A stretch of 64,000 nucleotides of DNA from Chlorops oryzae (GCA_020466095.1 CM035808.1:24903796-24967795); one strand, 5' to 3'. Positions 36,002 through 48,476 are shown, counted from the stretch's first letter. Notes: generated from the sequence alone by a model not told the origin. Numbers and translations are program-made.

Positions 36002-37697
36002 CTTGTCGGCGACGTATTAGCCCAAATTGAGACCTAAAGGTGTATGACTTAAATCACAAATAAATCACTAGAAGACGACAAATTTGTTTATAGCTTCTTA
36101 TTCTAGGGCATCAACACCTGGATACCTGATATCATCTGTTGAATCTTTATACAAAATCGAAAAATACAATTTTAAACACATTCCTACATGCCCCAGATGC
36201 TTCGAAAATTGGTGTGGGTTATCTTAAGTGAATTTTATTTACGGCTTAGCATTTCGAAGTCAGAAATGAACCTGTTGCCTTACAGGGCGCACGTCATTCA
36301 ATCCAATATCGATTCTTTAAAAGCAATTGGAAAGGTTTTTTTTAATGAGAGCTGTTTGGTGAAGGGAGTTAGTAAATAAACCATATCTTCAGGGTGTACT
36401 CGACCCTTAATATTATGTGATTTCGAATCAAAGTGCCTTAAGATCCATAGCGATCCATCGAACACCATTAGCTGTACTATTAGGACTTATATTAAATGGC
36501 ATTCAAGCTCCATCGCATAAAATAAAAAATTATATAGATACCTGTTTTGCTTTTCTTTTCCTTCTGAGACGCACGTTTTTTTCGACTCAATATAGCCCAA
36601 AGATTTATACGATATGTCAGCGTTTGTGGGTTTTTTGTTTCATCGAATATTACGTTGCCAAACAAATATAAATAAGTGTACGTGTGACGGCTCAATGCAC
36701 ATAGAAATGTATTCGTGCAAGCTTAAGGGTATGCATACGAGAAGGCGGAAGTGTGCTCGAAAGTAGGGTACGATGGCAACTTACCTTAACCGAGATGCGT
36801 ACGAGATTTTTATTTATTTTTTAAGGGAAATCTTATTTTCTACTTGTTTGTCTTCATGTGAATTCTTTTTCCGTATTGAGGACGTGTGTTCGCTGGAAAT
36901 GCTGTGCTCTTTCATGCGCGACATACAAACTTCGTATTAGCAAAACGTGGCATGTAAGCCCATCAATGTATGTGACTTTGTGTGTATATATGTTTGTGTG
37001 TTTGCACGTGCGTGCAAAACATAAAACATAATAAAAGATCAATCGATAAAAACTTAATTTTACCTTCATTGGGTGCAAAATTCAATGTTTGAACGCACGT
37101 TTGGTATTCGCTGATGGATTTCCGTGTCCGTGTCTGTGTGTGTAGATAAGTATGTGTGCGACGCCATATTTTACAACGCCTGCACATGATACGGACACAC
37201 GCTTGTAGGTGGTCTATATGTGCCGGAATGTTTCGTAGGTACTGTTTACGCTCTTCATTTCATCATTGGTTGCTGGCGGAAAAATATAATCAAACTCAGA
37301 TGCGTTTTTGATATCGGTACGTGGAAACAAATACATATGTAACGCTTTTAACGTCGCTAGACATATTGTTGTCCTCCGTACATCCGCATACAATGTTAAT
37401 ATTGAGGGAAGCTTATATGCCATATGTATGCAACGATAACAGATAAAGGAAATAACATTTCTTGCAATGAAAACGAATTCGGTTGAACATGCGGCGACAG
37501 CGCAGTGGATCTGCATTTCGAGATGGAATTTTGTTTTCATATAGCGAAATAGAAAAGGTTTTTTCAAACAGTTTGGTTCGGATAGTTTGGTTTTCGACAA
37601 AATAAATTCGTGGTATTATTCAGGATGAAAAAAAAAACTTCAAATGATGGTTATACACTTTTTGGTTGCATAGACTATTCTGTATTGTGTTCAGAAC
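36002..37697. other. gene-free DNA
   Basis: Short frames only; none resembles a known family. GT/CA-rich patches occur near 36980-37020 and 37120-37160. Confidence 0.5.
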
Positions 37698-38572
37698 ACT
37701 CTCTACTCTCTCTCTCCTCTCTTTTCTCTCTCTGCTCTCTCTCCTCTCTCTGCTCTCTCTCCTCTCTCTCCTCTCTCTGCTCTTTCTCCTCTCTCTGCTC
37801 TCTCTCCTCTCTCTTCTGTCTCTCCTCTCTCTCCGCTCCCTCCTATCTCTCCGCTCCCTCCTATCTCTCCTCTCTCTCCACTCTCTCCACTCTCTCCTTT
37901 CTCTCCTCTCTTTCCTCTCTTTCCTCTCTTTCCTCTCTTTCCCCTCTTTCCTCTCTTTCCTCTCTTTCCTTTCTTTCCTCTCTTTCCTCTCTTTCCTCTC
38001 TTTCCTCTCTTTCCTCTCTTTCCTCTCTTTCCTCTCTTTCCTCTCTTTCCTCTCTTTCCTCTCTTTCCTCTCTTTCCTCTCTTTCCTCTCTTTTCTCTCT
38101 TTCCTCTCTTTCCTCTCTTTTCTCTCTTTCCTCTCTTTCCTCTCTCTCCTCTCTCTCCTCTATCTTCTCTCTATCCTCTATCTCCTCTCTCTTCTCCGTC
38201 TCCTCTGTCTTGTCTCTCTCGCTCTCTCCACTCTCTCCGCTCTCTCCGATCTCTTCGCTCTCTCCGCACTCTTCGCTCTCTTCGCTCTCTCCTCGCTCTC
38301 TCCTCGCTCTCTCCTCGCTCACTCCTCGCTCTCTCCTTGCTCTCTCCTCGCTCTCTCCTCGCTCTCTCCTCGCTCTCTCCTTGCTCTCTCCTCGCTCTCT
38401 CCTCGCTCTCTCTTCGATCTCTCCTCGCTCTCTCCTCGCACTCTCCTCGCTCTCTCCTCGCTCTCTACACGCTCTCTACACGCTCTCTACTCGCTCTCTT
38501 CTCGCTCTCTCCTCGCTCTCTACTCGCTCTCTGGTCGCTCTCTCCTCGCTCTCTCCTCTCTCTCTCCCGGCT
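37698..38572 (+). repeat. ~875-bp polypyrimidine satellite, period changing from 9 to 11 bp
   Basis: The plus strand is almost wholly C and T. An irregular CTCTCTGCTCTCTCTCC start leads into a TTTCCTCTC 9-mer (about 37900-38140), then an irregular part, then a CGCTCTCTCCT 11-mer (about 38285-38560). All plus-strand frames stay open because the repeat has no stop codons; the resulting Ser/Leu polypeptides of 300-357 residues, and a Glu/Arg one on the minus strand, are artefacts. Homopurine-homopyrimidine DNA of this length can adopt triplex (H-DNA) structure. Confidence 0.95.
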
Positions 38573-41500
38573 CCGCACCGAAAGACTTTATGCGGTAAGG
38601 ACTGCGTTCTCACAAAGAACTTTATTAAAAACTTAAAAGAAAATTGTATAGCTGAGTACATATCTCTCTTTATCTCTCTTTAAAATCAATTCCTTAAAGA
38701 GTCGATTGTCATGTGTACTACATACATAAACTTCCTACTCCTTTACTTTCGTAGGCTATTTTCCTTCAATTTAATATTCTATTTGCTGGTAAATAGCTCG
38801 ACTGCAATCCTCTCAGTATTTATCAAATATGTATGTGAGTGTATTATAATCTTATTACACAGAAGTAACACGCTGTTGGTTCAACTTTTATGAATCTAGC
38901 AAATATTATACACAAAGGCACACACATGCACATGTATGGATGTATGTGCATAGATATATTTTGAACGACATATCCCTTTGGGTGTAATGTGGCTTTTACT
39001 AGCTCGATTTCAAAATTATATTTCCAACGTGCTTGTCAACATCGCATATATCGGATGCTTGCACATTCAGGTCATATGTGAATAGAATCAATACAAAATA
39101 GCCATCTAGCTACTATAGCCATTCCCACTATGAGAATATACGTGGCTCTGGCCCACCGTTCACGATATGACCATTTTTCCACTATATTAGATGACCAAGC
39201 AATTTTCTGGCCTGTCCCTTTTGAAAGCTGCGCAAGAAAGTAACAAAACGTTTTGTTCATGGATGTCGGTATGAGCTTATCGAAAACAGTGTGCTCAGGT
39301 GTCTGCAATGCCTGAAGATGATTTTCAAAGGATTCATGTTAGATGGTTTATGGTTAGGCAGGCAATATTGCATTCCAATAACGCGAATGTCAACAGGAAA
39401 TGCTGGGGTGAATGTGCTTTAACACATTTATGATTGGAAAAAATTGCTTTCCTTAAAGCTTCGCGTCTGAAGGATATCCTTTTTAACAGAGAAGCAATTC
39501 GTATTTTATCAGTTTTCTGTGTTAGTTTTTCATCTCAACAAAAAGGAACTTTTAAAGCTTCATTGAAAATACACACCGTTCAAGTGGACTTTCGTTGAAC
39601 TTATCACCTTTATGGATTCCTGGAAATATCGAAGCTGTCCAAAAAATGCGTTCGAAAACAAACAAAGCAAAAAAAAAAACAGAGCAAAAAGAAAAGACTC
39701 CTTCATAGGCTGCAGATGGAGAAAGCAATGAAAACTGCTTTGTTTTGTGTTTTTGCCAAGCGGCTCTCTTCTTCCGTATCCATATGTGGACAAAATATGG
39801 CGGACACGAAAAAAAAAAAAAAAAAAAGAAATGCTTTGTCTATGTCCGTACCATAACCCGAGCACTAAACGCAGTTCACTATTTTCTATGTTGCTTGGCT
39901 CTAATAGCCGTGGGCATAAATGTCAACTACACTTCAGTGAACTTTTTGAGGTGAGTGGAAAATTAAATTGACTGCAAAAAAACATAAGAAAAAAGCAGAA
40001 GGCGGAAGAATGAATGCGAGAGGAAGCGAAAGAGTGAGAGGGATGTTGGTCGTTTTTGCCTTAGCAGGAGACAGGATTGTTTCCGGCTAAGTGATTTAGA
40101 CCTTATTTTATGTTGCTGGCATATTATTCATGTTAACAAATTACTACATTTTTTCCTTTTACTTTACATACTTTCGGCTTCGCTTTTTTTTTATTTATTT
40201 ATTTTCATTTTATATGCTCAAAACCAACTTACCGTTTCATACTCTTGGGAATATGCTGGAAATCAAAACTCTACATTGACCAATAAAACATGGGAAAAAT
40301 TTCTAATATGCAAAAAGGTAAAATATCCAAACCCAAAAACCGCTGAAGGAGCACTTTTCCCTTGAAAAAAAAAAAAATAATAATAAAAATAAAAAAGGAA
40401 GAGAAAAAATGGAATCAAGTCGAGGGCGGCACAAAAAACTTTGTCTGCACAAGGCAAATTTAACGTATTGTGTAAGTACTAAATTGCGTCACATTCACTG
40501 AACAGAAACCCGGCAAAGAAAAAAAGCCAAAAAGGACCCTCGGATGCGATTATTTAAATAATTTACGGAAACAACAAAAAAAGAAAAAATAAAACAACAA
40601 AGGCAATATCCAAAACTGTTGTCCAGGGTCATGGTAATTGCGACCCAAAAGGAAGTTTTTTTTTTTACTTTTCTGCAGGCCCAAGCACACATCTGGCTGT
40701 GATTTAAAGGCCACTCCCTAATTGGCAGGTATTTAGTTGATTAAGCTGATGCACGGCTTAGCGTGAAGCACAGTGAAGCGTGCAGTAAAACCTTTTCATG
40801 TTTCCACCTTGTTCAGAAGTCTCTCTCCCTCAGTGTCTCCCTCTCTCTTTCTGTGTCCTTAACTCTCCGACTTTTAAAACAAGCTGGTTTATGCAAATTC
40901 GGCAATGTTCAAAGCTCTGCCATCCAAAAGTACATCACAGTATGAATAAATGTGTTCCTTGAAGTCTTCGAAAGTCGATTTTAAACAAGAGTTTGTTAAA
41001 CAAATTCCCCTCCGTTGATTACTTTGAAATAAATAATAAATTTATTTAGTACCTTTCATTGAAAAACTTTTGGCGGTTAAGAGTAAACTGAATTTTTTAT
41101 TTTGTAGTTCAAATACCCTGAAGTAATAAGGAGATGAACCAGACTTAAAGGGAGTTAGCCTGAACTACTCAGAGGAGGATTTGAGACTGAACTCTTGAGA
41201 TTAGTATCAACAACAGATCTAAACGCATTTCGCATCTCAAAAAAAGTGATACAATTCCGTCCCAACTGATAGAAAGAAGGTCTACTCTGGGAGTAGTTAC
41301 ATTTGGGAGCAGTGATTTTTCGAAAGGACATCTTTGAATTTTGTGCATTTTATTTTCATATATATTCCTTGACCTTCAATAGACAACAAATGGTCTACTT
41401 TCAGAGCAGCTGTGGTTCTTCCTCAAGGACACATTGTAAATGAACAGATTGGTAGCTAAATTAAAAGGATAATGAAGTAGTTGATGAGTAATCGGACTTC

Positions 41501-43339
41501 CATTGGGTCTCGCACAAAAAATTTGAAATCTTTGGAATGAATTTTGTAGTCAGCTTTTAGGCACTGTTCTGTTTGACTGCTTAGTGTGGCTGCCACTAAT
41601 GATTACTTACTCAGTCTTTAGGCAGTGCTTTCGAAATAAAAATATAAAGTTTTCGGTGTAATTTTCAAAATATTTTAATTAAAAGTTAATTTAAAAAGCT
41701 TGAGGTAACTGATAAACACCCTTAATTGAAAAGAGAATCGGTTTGATGGCGAACTATTTAACGCTTTTCAGTATTTTTTTTTTTTTTTACCATTTGAACG
41801 AGTACAAGTGTCAAAACCACTTCAAGTGCAAATATTTTCGAATTGTCCTCAATCAAAAGCACCATATGCACACACACACACACACATGCAGATACATATA
41901 TCCCGGCATTTTTGAATAGATCCTTTAAAGTTTGTTTTGGAATTCTATAAAAAGACAAACGGCCTCACACAAAAAAGCCAAAAAATCCTGCCAGCATAAT
42001 AAATACAAAAACGAAACCCGGTATATGTAGCTTTTGCCCGCAACGTTTTATACGCAAATTGTGGCACCGACCCTTTCATTTGCGCTTTAATGAAAGCCAG
42101 TGATTTAATTTACATTTTCAAAGCAGAAGAAAAAAAAAATAACAAAAAATTGAATAACAAAATAAAAGACGAGCAAACTGAAAGAGCTGAAACATTGTAG
42201 CCAGTACAAAGGAGACGGCGACGGCTATGCCGACGGAAAAGTCCTCAGCGTTAGCACCGTTGGAAGCTCTCTAGTGCTTGGCGCTATAAAGCGTTCTCCC
42301 ATTAAATGAGTCCCAGTTGAAAGTAAGTGAGCCTGAAATTCAAAAAGGTTGACTTTTCAGCGCTCCCTTTTCGACGCAAATAAACTTTAATGAAGCACTC
42401 TTCGCTTTCGTTCATTTCGCTTTGCGTTTTTTTTTTTCTTCTTTTTATTTTCCAACCAAAAGCATAATGCAAGGGTAAAATTGATATTGTAACAGTAGTC
42501 GAAAAGAGCAATGAGAAAGGGCTAATTACTCTTCACAAAGAAAATACGCTTTTGTCCTCGAAATTGCTTTTCTTTCAATTTGCAGGTTCATTTTTGTGAA
42601 ATTTCATTTTGACACCGAATGTTTTAACATTTAAAAAGATTCTTTTACTTCGTTGTAATGGCGAGACTGTTTCATTTTTGTTTAAAAAGAAAGAAATAAA
42701 AAAATAAAAAAAAGATTTCCAAAACTCTGTCGAATTGTGGATGAATTCCCACGACCTTCTTTGCTTTATTGTCCTCCAGAGAGAGGATAAGATGGTTTGT
42801 TTTCTCCGCACGTTTTCTTTTTTTCTTTTTTTTTTTTTGTGAGAATAAACCGCAAGACATTCTTGACGTAAAGTCGTCACTGCTTATTGATCGTTAGTTC
42901 ACTCACAAATATGCCTTGAAGCTCATGGCGATTTTAAACACACCCATTTTCGACCAGGTTTTTAACTCAAACCCTTTAAGTTATTGAATAGGGAATGGCA
43001 TTATTGGCCAATTCCAGGCGAGATTAGTTATCATTTCGGTCAGCTAAGTTCATAATGTTGGGCAAGACAAAAAGTCACCGCGTAACTGCATTCCTTAAAT
43101 CATAGATTATTTTAAGAAAAATTAAGAGCGGACCTTTTTTAATATAGGTTTTAATGCATTTTTTTTCCATAAATTTTGTACATACTTAAACGGTATTTTA
43201 TTTTAATAAAAATAAGGAACATAAATGTGTCGTTGACTAAAAAGAAAAAGAAACATAAACAAAACAATATGTTTTAAAAAGTGTTATTACTTAGAACTAA
43301 TGTACATCACAGCAAATGTCTCGATCGCTAATATGTGTA
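38573..43339. other. gene-free DNA
   Basis: No recognisable gene. It includes poly-A/T tracts (39809-39827, 40366-40377, 41776-41790, 42827-42838) and a short (CA)n at about 41869-41886. Frames of 60-100 codons here are low-complexity or unmatched. Confidence 0.5.
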
Positions 43340-44970
43340 GTGGGCAATTCCACAGAAATCGATGAGAAGAAAAAAAAATTTTTTTCGATTAAAGTTGGAA
43401 AAAAATATCAATAATAGTTGAACAGATATGTAATCTATACGTTGCTGTCAAATTCATATAGTGCATCCTTTTTTCGCAATTGGACACGCGTGTTTTGTGA
43501 AAAGCTTAAATTATTCGAAGAAAAATGTCAAACGTCGAAAATTTTCCCAAGGTCAGCAAATGAAACATGTATATATTTTTCGATATATAACTAAGCCCAA
43601 TTATGGTTAACAATCAAGAGCTTTAGATTAAGCTGGCAAAAGTACGAAAAGTATAATTTTAAGCGACTCTGACAGTGTTGCATTTGGCCGCAAAGTTTGT
43701 GTAACATACCAACGCTAAATGCAACAAAGTTAGTGTCAAAGTAAAGCATATCGATGAAATAAATGCTCTTTATTTTTTCCTCTAAGTATTCGAAATTGTT
43801 CAATGAATTCCGTTAAAAAAATTAAATTTGTGGGTTATTTTTAATTTTAAATTGCATTAAAAAGCTGTAACGTACCAACGCTTTCATGATTGTTAGCCTG
43901 ACAAGGTACCGGTCGCAGTTTCAAATGTGCTAAGATCTATGTAACTTGAAAATTAGTTTGTAAATTTTTTATTCGGGCATGTGATTGGATTCCCTTTCCC
44001 CAAATTTTGGGGAAAGGGAATTTCGTTCCTCCAATATTTTGAAAAATGTATGGCACTTTTGAAAGAAATGACATTGTCAAAAACAAAAGAGCGGCTATAC
44101 GATAAAATTTTCGAATTAAAAAATTTCGAACATATTTAAATTCCCGAGTATTTATTTCAATTTCCCGGGGAAATGAATTCCCGGGAATCCAATCACACAC
44201 CTGATTTTTTATATTTGTTGGATAGAAGTCTTTGGTATGCACAAACCATCCAAACCATCAAAATTTCCCAAAGGGGGGTGCAAACCCGATATAGCCACCG
44301 TCGATCCAACCCTGTTTTGGACATACACAGTTTTAAAGGATAAACGATCACGCCTAATTTTTTTACTTGATGAGCAGGAGGTACCCTCATTTGATGAAAC
44401 ACCTGGGTGTTTCAAACAGATGCAAAAAGATAGCATTCTCGGCACACAAAGTCTGCCGGGCATAAAAAGCTTCTATACTATTCAGAAGGTTAATTTTATA
44501 GATTTAGGTCAAATCTTTTGTAAAAATTTTTTTTACTTTGAAATCTCTATGACAGTTCGATTTCAAAAATTTGTATGTAACATACCAACGTAACGTACCA
44601 ACAGGGGTATAATATTTTATAAAATTTATCAACACATATTTCTTGGGTTTTTTAATGAAAATCATCGAAGGTAACCTTTTTTACATAATTCATAAAAATT
44701 TTGTAAAACTACATTCAGTAGGAGAGCAGAGTTTTCACAATATCTGCCGCTCTCTCAAAACAGCTAGAAAAATTTGTAACGTACCAACGCCTTTAAATCA
44801 GCATTACCAGGATGCCCCATGGACTTTTTTCAAAATTAAATATTGTATTTTCTAGAACTCATGCCTATTTTTATTTACTGGAAAAGCTCGACATCGTGTT
44901 TAAAAAACTTAAGAAGTTATGTGCCCAAAATTAAAAAAAGTGTAACGTACCAACAAATGGAATTGCCCAG
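43340..44970. mobile_element. candidate 1.63-kb TIR element with an iterated TAACGTACCAACG motif
   Basis: The left end TGGGCAATTCCA and right end TGGAATTGCCCA are inverted, with one mismatch outside (G/C), and TA lies beyond each (43338-43339 and 44971-44972). Inside, GTAACRTACCAAC occurs six times in one orientation: 43701, 43867, 44577, 44590, 44776 and 44942. The last copy is next to the right TIR. No intact transposase is visible; a 118-codon frame at 44237-44593 has no family resemblance. A hAT-like MITE is nested at 43973-44203. The superfamily is unknown. Confidence 0.65.
43973..44203. mobile_element. nested ~231-bp hAT-like MITE
   Basis: The ends are imperfect inverted repeats sharing TGTGATTGGATTCCC. 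A CAGG-type terminus is clear on the right strand. The flanks repeat ATTTTTTAT (43964-43972 and 44204-44212), close to the 8-bp duplication expected of hAT elements. Internal palindromes (TTCCCTTTCCCC with its complement, and AATTTCCCGGGGAAAT) suggest fold-back potential. There is no coding frame. Confidence 0.7.
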
Positions 44971-44972
44971 TA

Positions 44973-46782
44973 CACAAGCGAAGGGATGATTAATAATCGC
45001 TGATTATAAAGTAATCGTTTGTACCACTTTTATCGCTATTGACGCTTCACGCTGCCGTAAGAAAGAGAGAAAGAATTTTTGTCATATTTCCGACGAGTTT
45101 TCATTACGAAATTATATTTTAAGAGCGTCCAATTCTGTGATTTAGAGTGGCCAATTTTACATTAAGAGTGGCTAGAGCGGCCAGAGCGGCCGCCTTAAAA
45201 TAATCCATGCCTTAAATATTATTTTGGTAATCTACATAAGGATTTCTTTAATGCAGCGACGAGTCCAATACTGAATTACCACTGTGGCAAAGAAAAATCA
45301 TCTTCTCTTCTTCTTAACCCTTTTTTTTTTTTACCTCTTTTCCAATTCGCTCATGCTCCTTCTGAGATGAGACAGTCGGAAGATGTAAGGTTAAGCGATT
45401 AACTTTTCTGCAATAGCTTCTATGGACTATTGTGAGATTCATTGCTGAAAATTATCATTGTGATGTCATAGGAAAATGCAGGGACAACCGCGCGGGAAAA
45501 TCAAAAAAAAAAAAAAAAAAGGAAAGGCAATGGCTGCCAAGAAACTTTTCGGTCGGCTATCTCCGAATTTGTTCCTTACTATTCATGAATATGTTCGGAT
45601 ATATATTTTTCACTCATGCCATTTATGGATTTATAGAAGAACAAATTCATTCCAGAACGAATTACCGATTGGGAAACTAACAGTATCTCAAGACTCTAGA
45701 GTCATAATAGTCTCCAGTTTGCCCTTCAATAGCTAGATAAAAATCCTATGAGAAGTTTCATTGAGCTATTCACCAATTGTGATCTTTGGGAAATATAATA
45801 TATATGGACATTTCCGCCGAGTGTTTTTTTCGTACGTTTGCGTGGTGCAGAAGATAGGTTTTTTTGAGTTTTAGTTCCCATAAGGATAGCAACTAAAATG
45901 CGTTCGCGAACGTACCAAAAAAATACTGGAGGCGGAAATGCCCATATATAAATATCTTAAATATATTTGGTTAATAATATTCCGCAATGATCCCGATATG
46001 TCCTCAAAAGCGATTTGACACCGTCCAAACTTAAAGGAACTCCATAACGACCGAAAAATATTAAGCTACGTATACTTTACTCTATATTGATCGCTTTTAA
46101 ATTTGGTATCCTAATTTACTTTCCCCAAAATCTCATTAAAAATAAAGCAATATTTCTTATTGCTTGAAATAAGAACAGAATTGTTCTACTATCATAATTT
46201 ATTCTAAGCACAGTTACCTCTCAATTGTAAATTTCCTCAACGTTATCAAGAAAACGGAAGCCGAAGAAGACAAATAACCTGATGTGTAGCATGGCACCTT
46301 CTTGGAAACTTTCTTAGAATGTTCGCGTTGAGAAGGTTCAAACCACAAACTGGCACATCGGTTTTGAAACCTGGTTTCCGGCATAAACAATCTACAGTCG
46401 ACCTAGATAAAATTTTTTGCAACAGCTACTGCTGATGGGTGGGGCTTGCCTGCCATTTAAGCACAAAGAATCGTTTCGAAACCATAAAATAAAATCTTTA
46501 AATTCTACTAAAACATTTGACTCTCTTGCTTGAGTTGAGTTCCACAAAACTTTGATTAAGCGTAGCAAGCAAAGCGGAAAATTGAACTTTAAGGTGCAAT
46601 TACCTTTTGAGCTCTTTGATTTCCTTAGCTTACGAGAATCTAGACAAGTGAAGCCACCTACTGAGGAAAGAAATAAAAAAAATAAAAGAATTGAGTAAAA
46701 ACAAATTTAAAATAAAAACTTTTTAGAAGGCCTCGATTCTCTTGTGTGTTTTCCAAACTAATTTAAAATATGTTCATTTTAG
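44973..46782. other. region upstream of the RING gene, one MITE
   Basis: Apart from the small MITE at 45805-45944 and an A run at 45504-45521, nothing is recognisable. AAACTAATTT followed by TTCATTTTAG ending at 46782 looks like a branch point and 3' splice site, so an upstream 5' exon of the RING gene may lie here; I could not identify one. Confidence 0.45.
45805..45944. mobile_element. ~140-bp MITE with TGGRCATTTCCGCC ends
   Basis: Inverted arms share CATTTCCGCC, GTRTTTTTTT and GTACGTT on opposite strands. TATA sequence flanks both ends, consistent with a TA target. There is no coding content. Confidence 0.75.
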
Positions 46783-46807
46783 AGGGGTGTCCCTTTTCCG
46801 AGGAAAT

Positions 46808-48476
46808 ATGCACTTCAATCCATTTACATGCAATCTTTGCAAATGCGAAGAATATTTTACAATAAAAAATATCTGCCATAGACATAGCCAATGTAAATGG
46901 TGCTCCTTGGAGCTAAACGGAGTTTGCGGAACGTGTGCAAAAATCTCACTGGTCAATGAAAGAACACAGCACGAAGTAAGTGTATAATAAAAGATTAAAA
47001 GAAAAATAGTTTAAAATATCCGAGAATCCCTTTAAATTTCTCCTCCTTCAGGATTCCTGCAGCCTTCTGGAAAATAATACGGGAAAGGGTAACGAAAAAT
47101 CCAGTCCTCCCAGTACGAGGAATCAGTCGATAGATATTCTATTTCACAAGGATGAATTTTTCGGCAAATACAGTGATGAGAGCAAAACCATTTGCCCGGA
47201 AAATTCTCAATCCCGCGAAACAAACAATGGCGAAGCACAGAAACTCGAGGACTCTCTAATGTGCGTTTTACAGAGCCTACATCATGCGAAATGTTCGAAG
47301 TTTTGTGGAAATTTTGAAAACTGCACAAAGCGAATACTTCTTGACTTGTTCGATTGCAGCGAAGAATTGCGCAGCATAAACGAAAGTTCCTTCGGAATTG
47401 ATTCCACTAAAGCTCTGCTTATGAACGCGCACGCGAGATATTGTGGTAAGGAATGTGAGAGCATGGAGTCTTGTATGGTAGCGATATTAAAGGGATTCAT
47501 GAAAGAGCAATCGGATGATTCCGAAAAATCCAATAAAGCTCCTCAAACTGAAGGCTTTTCGAAGGAATTGGAGCAAACAAAAAAACTTTCAAAAGATTAC
47601 GCACCACAGGTGAAGGGTGGAGATTCATTATCGTCATCGTCATCGTCATCGTTGTCGTTGTATTCGAATGTTCTTCGGGCGCGGTATCGTCGTGAGTTTG
47701 AAGAACCGCAGCCACAATTTGAAATTGTTACAAGTTTTCTAACAACAACTAAAAGCTGTGCTGCAAAAAAGGACTTTTCACTTCCATTTTTCTACGATAC
47801 CACGATTGTAGCATGTCCACTTCCGGAGTGCCATGCAATTTGCGAGGAATTTTGCTTTACAGCACATTTTTTACAGAAGCACAAACAATATGAGCTCCGT
47901 ACGATGAAACCGAATGAGTGTGTGAACTTTCTTCTGGATCCCAGTGTGATTGAACTCAATGAAAGGACTTTCGTTGAGAGTTTCATGACACCTCGTATTT
48001 TCGTATCCTCGACACAGCATGGTCTGCCGATATTCGTTATGGCATTAAGACTGAGTTTGACAAACTTTCGAAATCCTTTCCGCGAAAGAACAACTCATCA
48101 AAGAACTGAACTAGTTGTTGATAGGATATTGGATTCCGTTGTGGATGACACAATATTCGGCCTAAGGAGGAATCTACGAAGCGATCCAATTAAATGGTCC
48201 TGCGATGAAGTTTTGATTATATGTCCGATAGCATTGATACCGAGAAAGAAATCAGTTCGTACCAGTCTGACACTGTATACACCTCGGAATCCTATGGTCA
48301 ATTTTACTGCCTCATTCTGTATGCGTAACATGCGTGATTTTAATGTGAAAGCTGAGTTTCTAGGATCTTCGGACACGATGTGTCTGACGAGCAATGATAT
48401 CGATGCCCTGACTTGTAATGGTCAATATGCCATTCATTGCCAAATGATGTATAAATTTGATTTGGCCGAATATTAA
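46808..48476 (+). CDS. RING / HCCC-motif / zinc-finger protein, putative E3 ubiquitin ligase
   Basis: Two exons (46808-46975 and 47052-48476) encode about 530 residues. Residues 8-43 fit the RING-HC spacing exactly: C8-x2-C11-x11-C23-x2-H26-x2-C29-x2-C32-x7-C40-x2-C43. Two H-x3-C-x3-C-x5-C motifs follow (H133, C137, C141, C147; H183, C187, C191, C197), recalling TAZ zinc-binding helices. After a Ser run (249-257) comes C311-x4-C316-x11-H328-x4-H333, then about 200 residues of alternating hydrophobic strands ending MMYKFDLAEY. RING, zinc finger and C-terminal domain in this order is like SIAH/SINA ligases. The C-terminal half may belong to the insect DUF4729 group, from memory and unverified. 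If the RING binds zinc, the role would be ubiquitin transfer with target choice by the C-terminal domain; that is inference. ATG 46808 is the first in frame after a likely 3' splice site at 46782. The frame stays open a little upstream, so a longer N-terminus is possible. Confidence 0.8.
46976..47051 (+). other. 76-nt intron of the RING gene
   Basis: GTAAGT at 46976 and CTCCTTCAG ending at 47051 are near-consensus. The exons join in phase 0 (GAA then GAT). The downstream exon stays open for 474 codons in the joined frame, whereas read-through meets a stop at 46987. Confidence 0.85.

Noticed and set aside
37610..38683. Long Ser/Leu-rich frames on the plus strand and a Glu/Arg-rich frame on the minus strand
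   Set aside because: They are produced entirely by the stop-free C/T repeat; overlapping plus-strand frames and the complement are open at once, and codon content only reflects the repeat.
39072..39308. Minus-strand 78-codon frame
   Set aside because: No ATG with supporting context, no splice signals and no family resemblance.
44237..44593. 118-codon frame as a transposase of the 1.63-kb element
   Set aside because: It overlaps minus-strand frames, lacks catalytic signatures and ends in one of the iterated GTAACRTACCAAC motifs.
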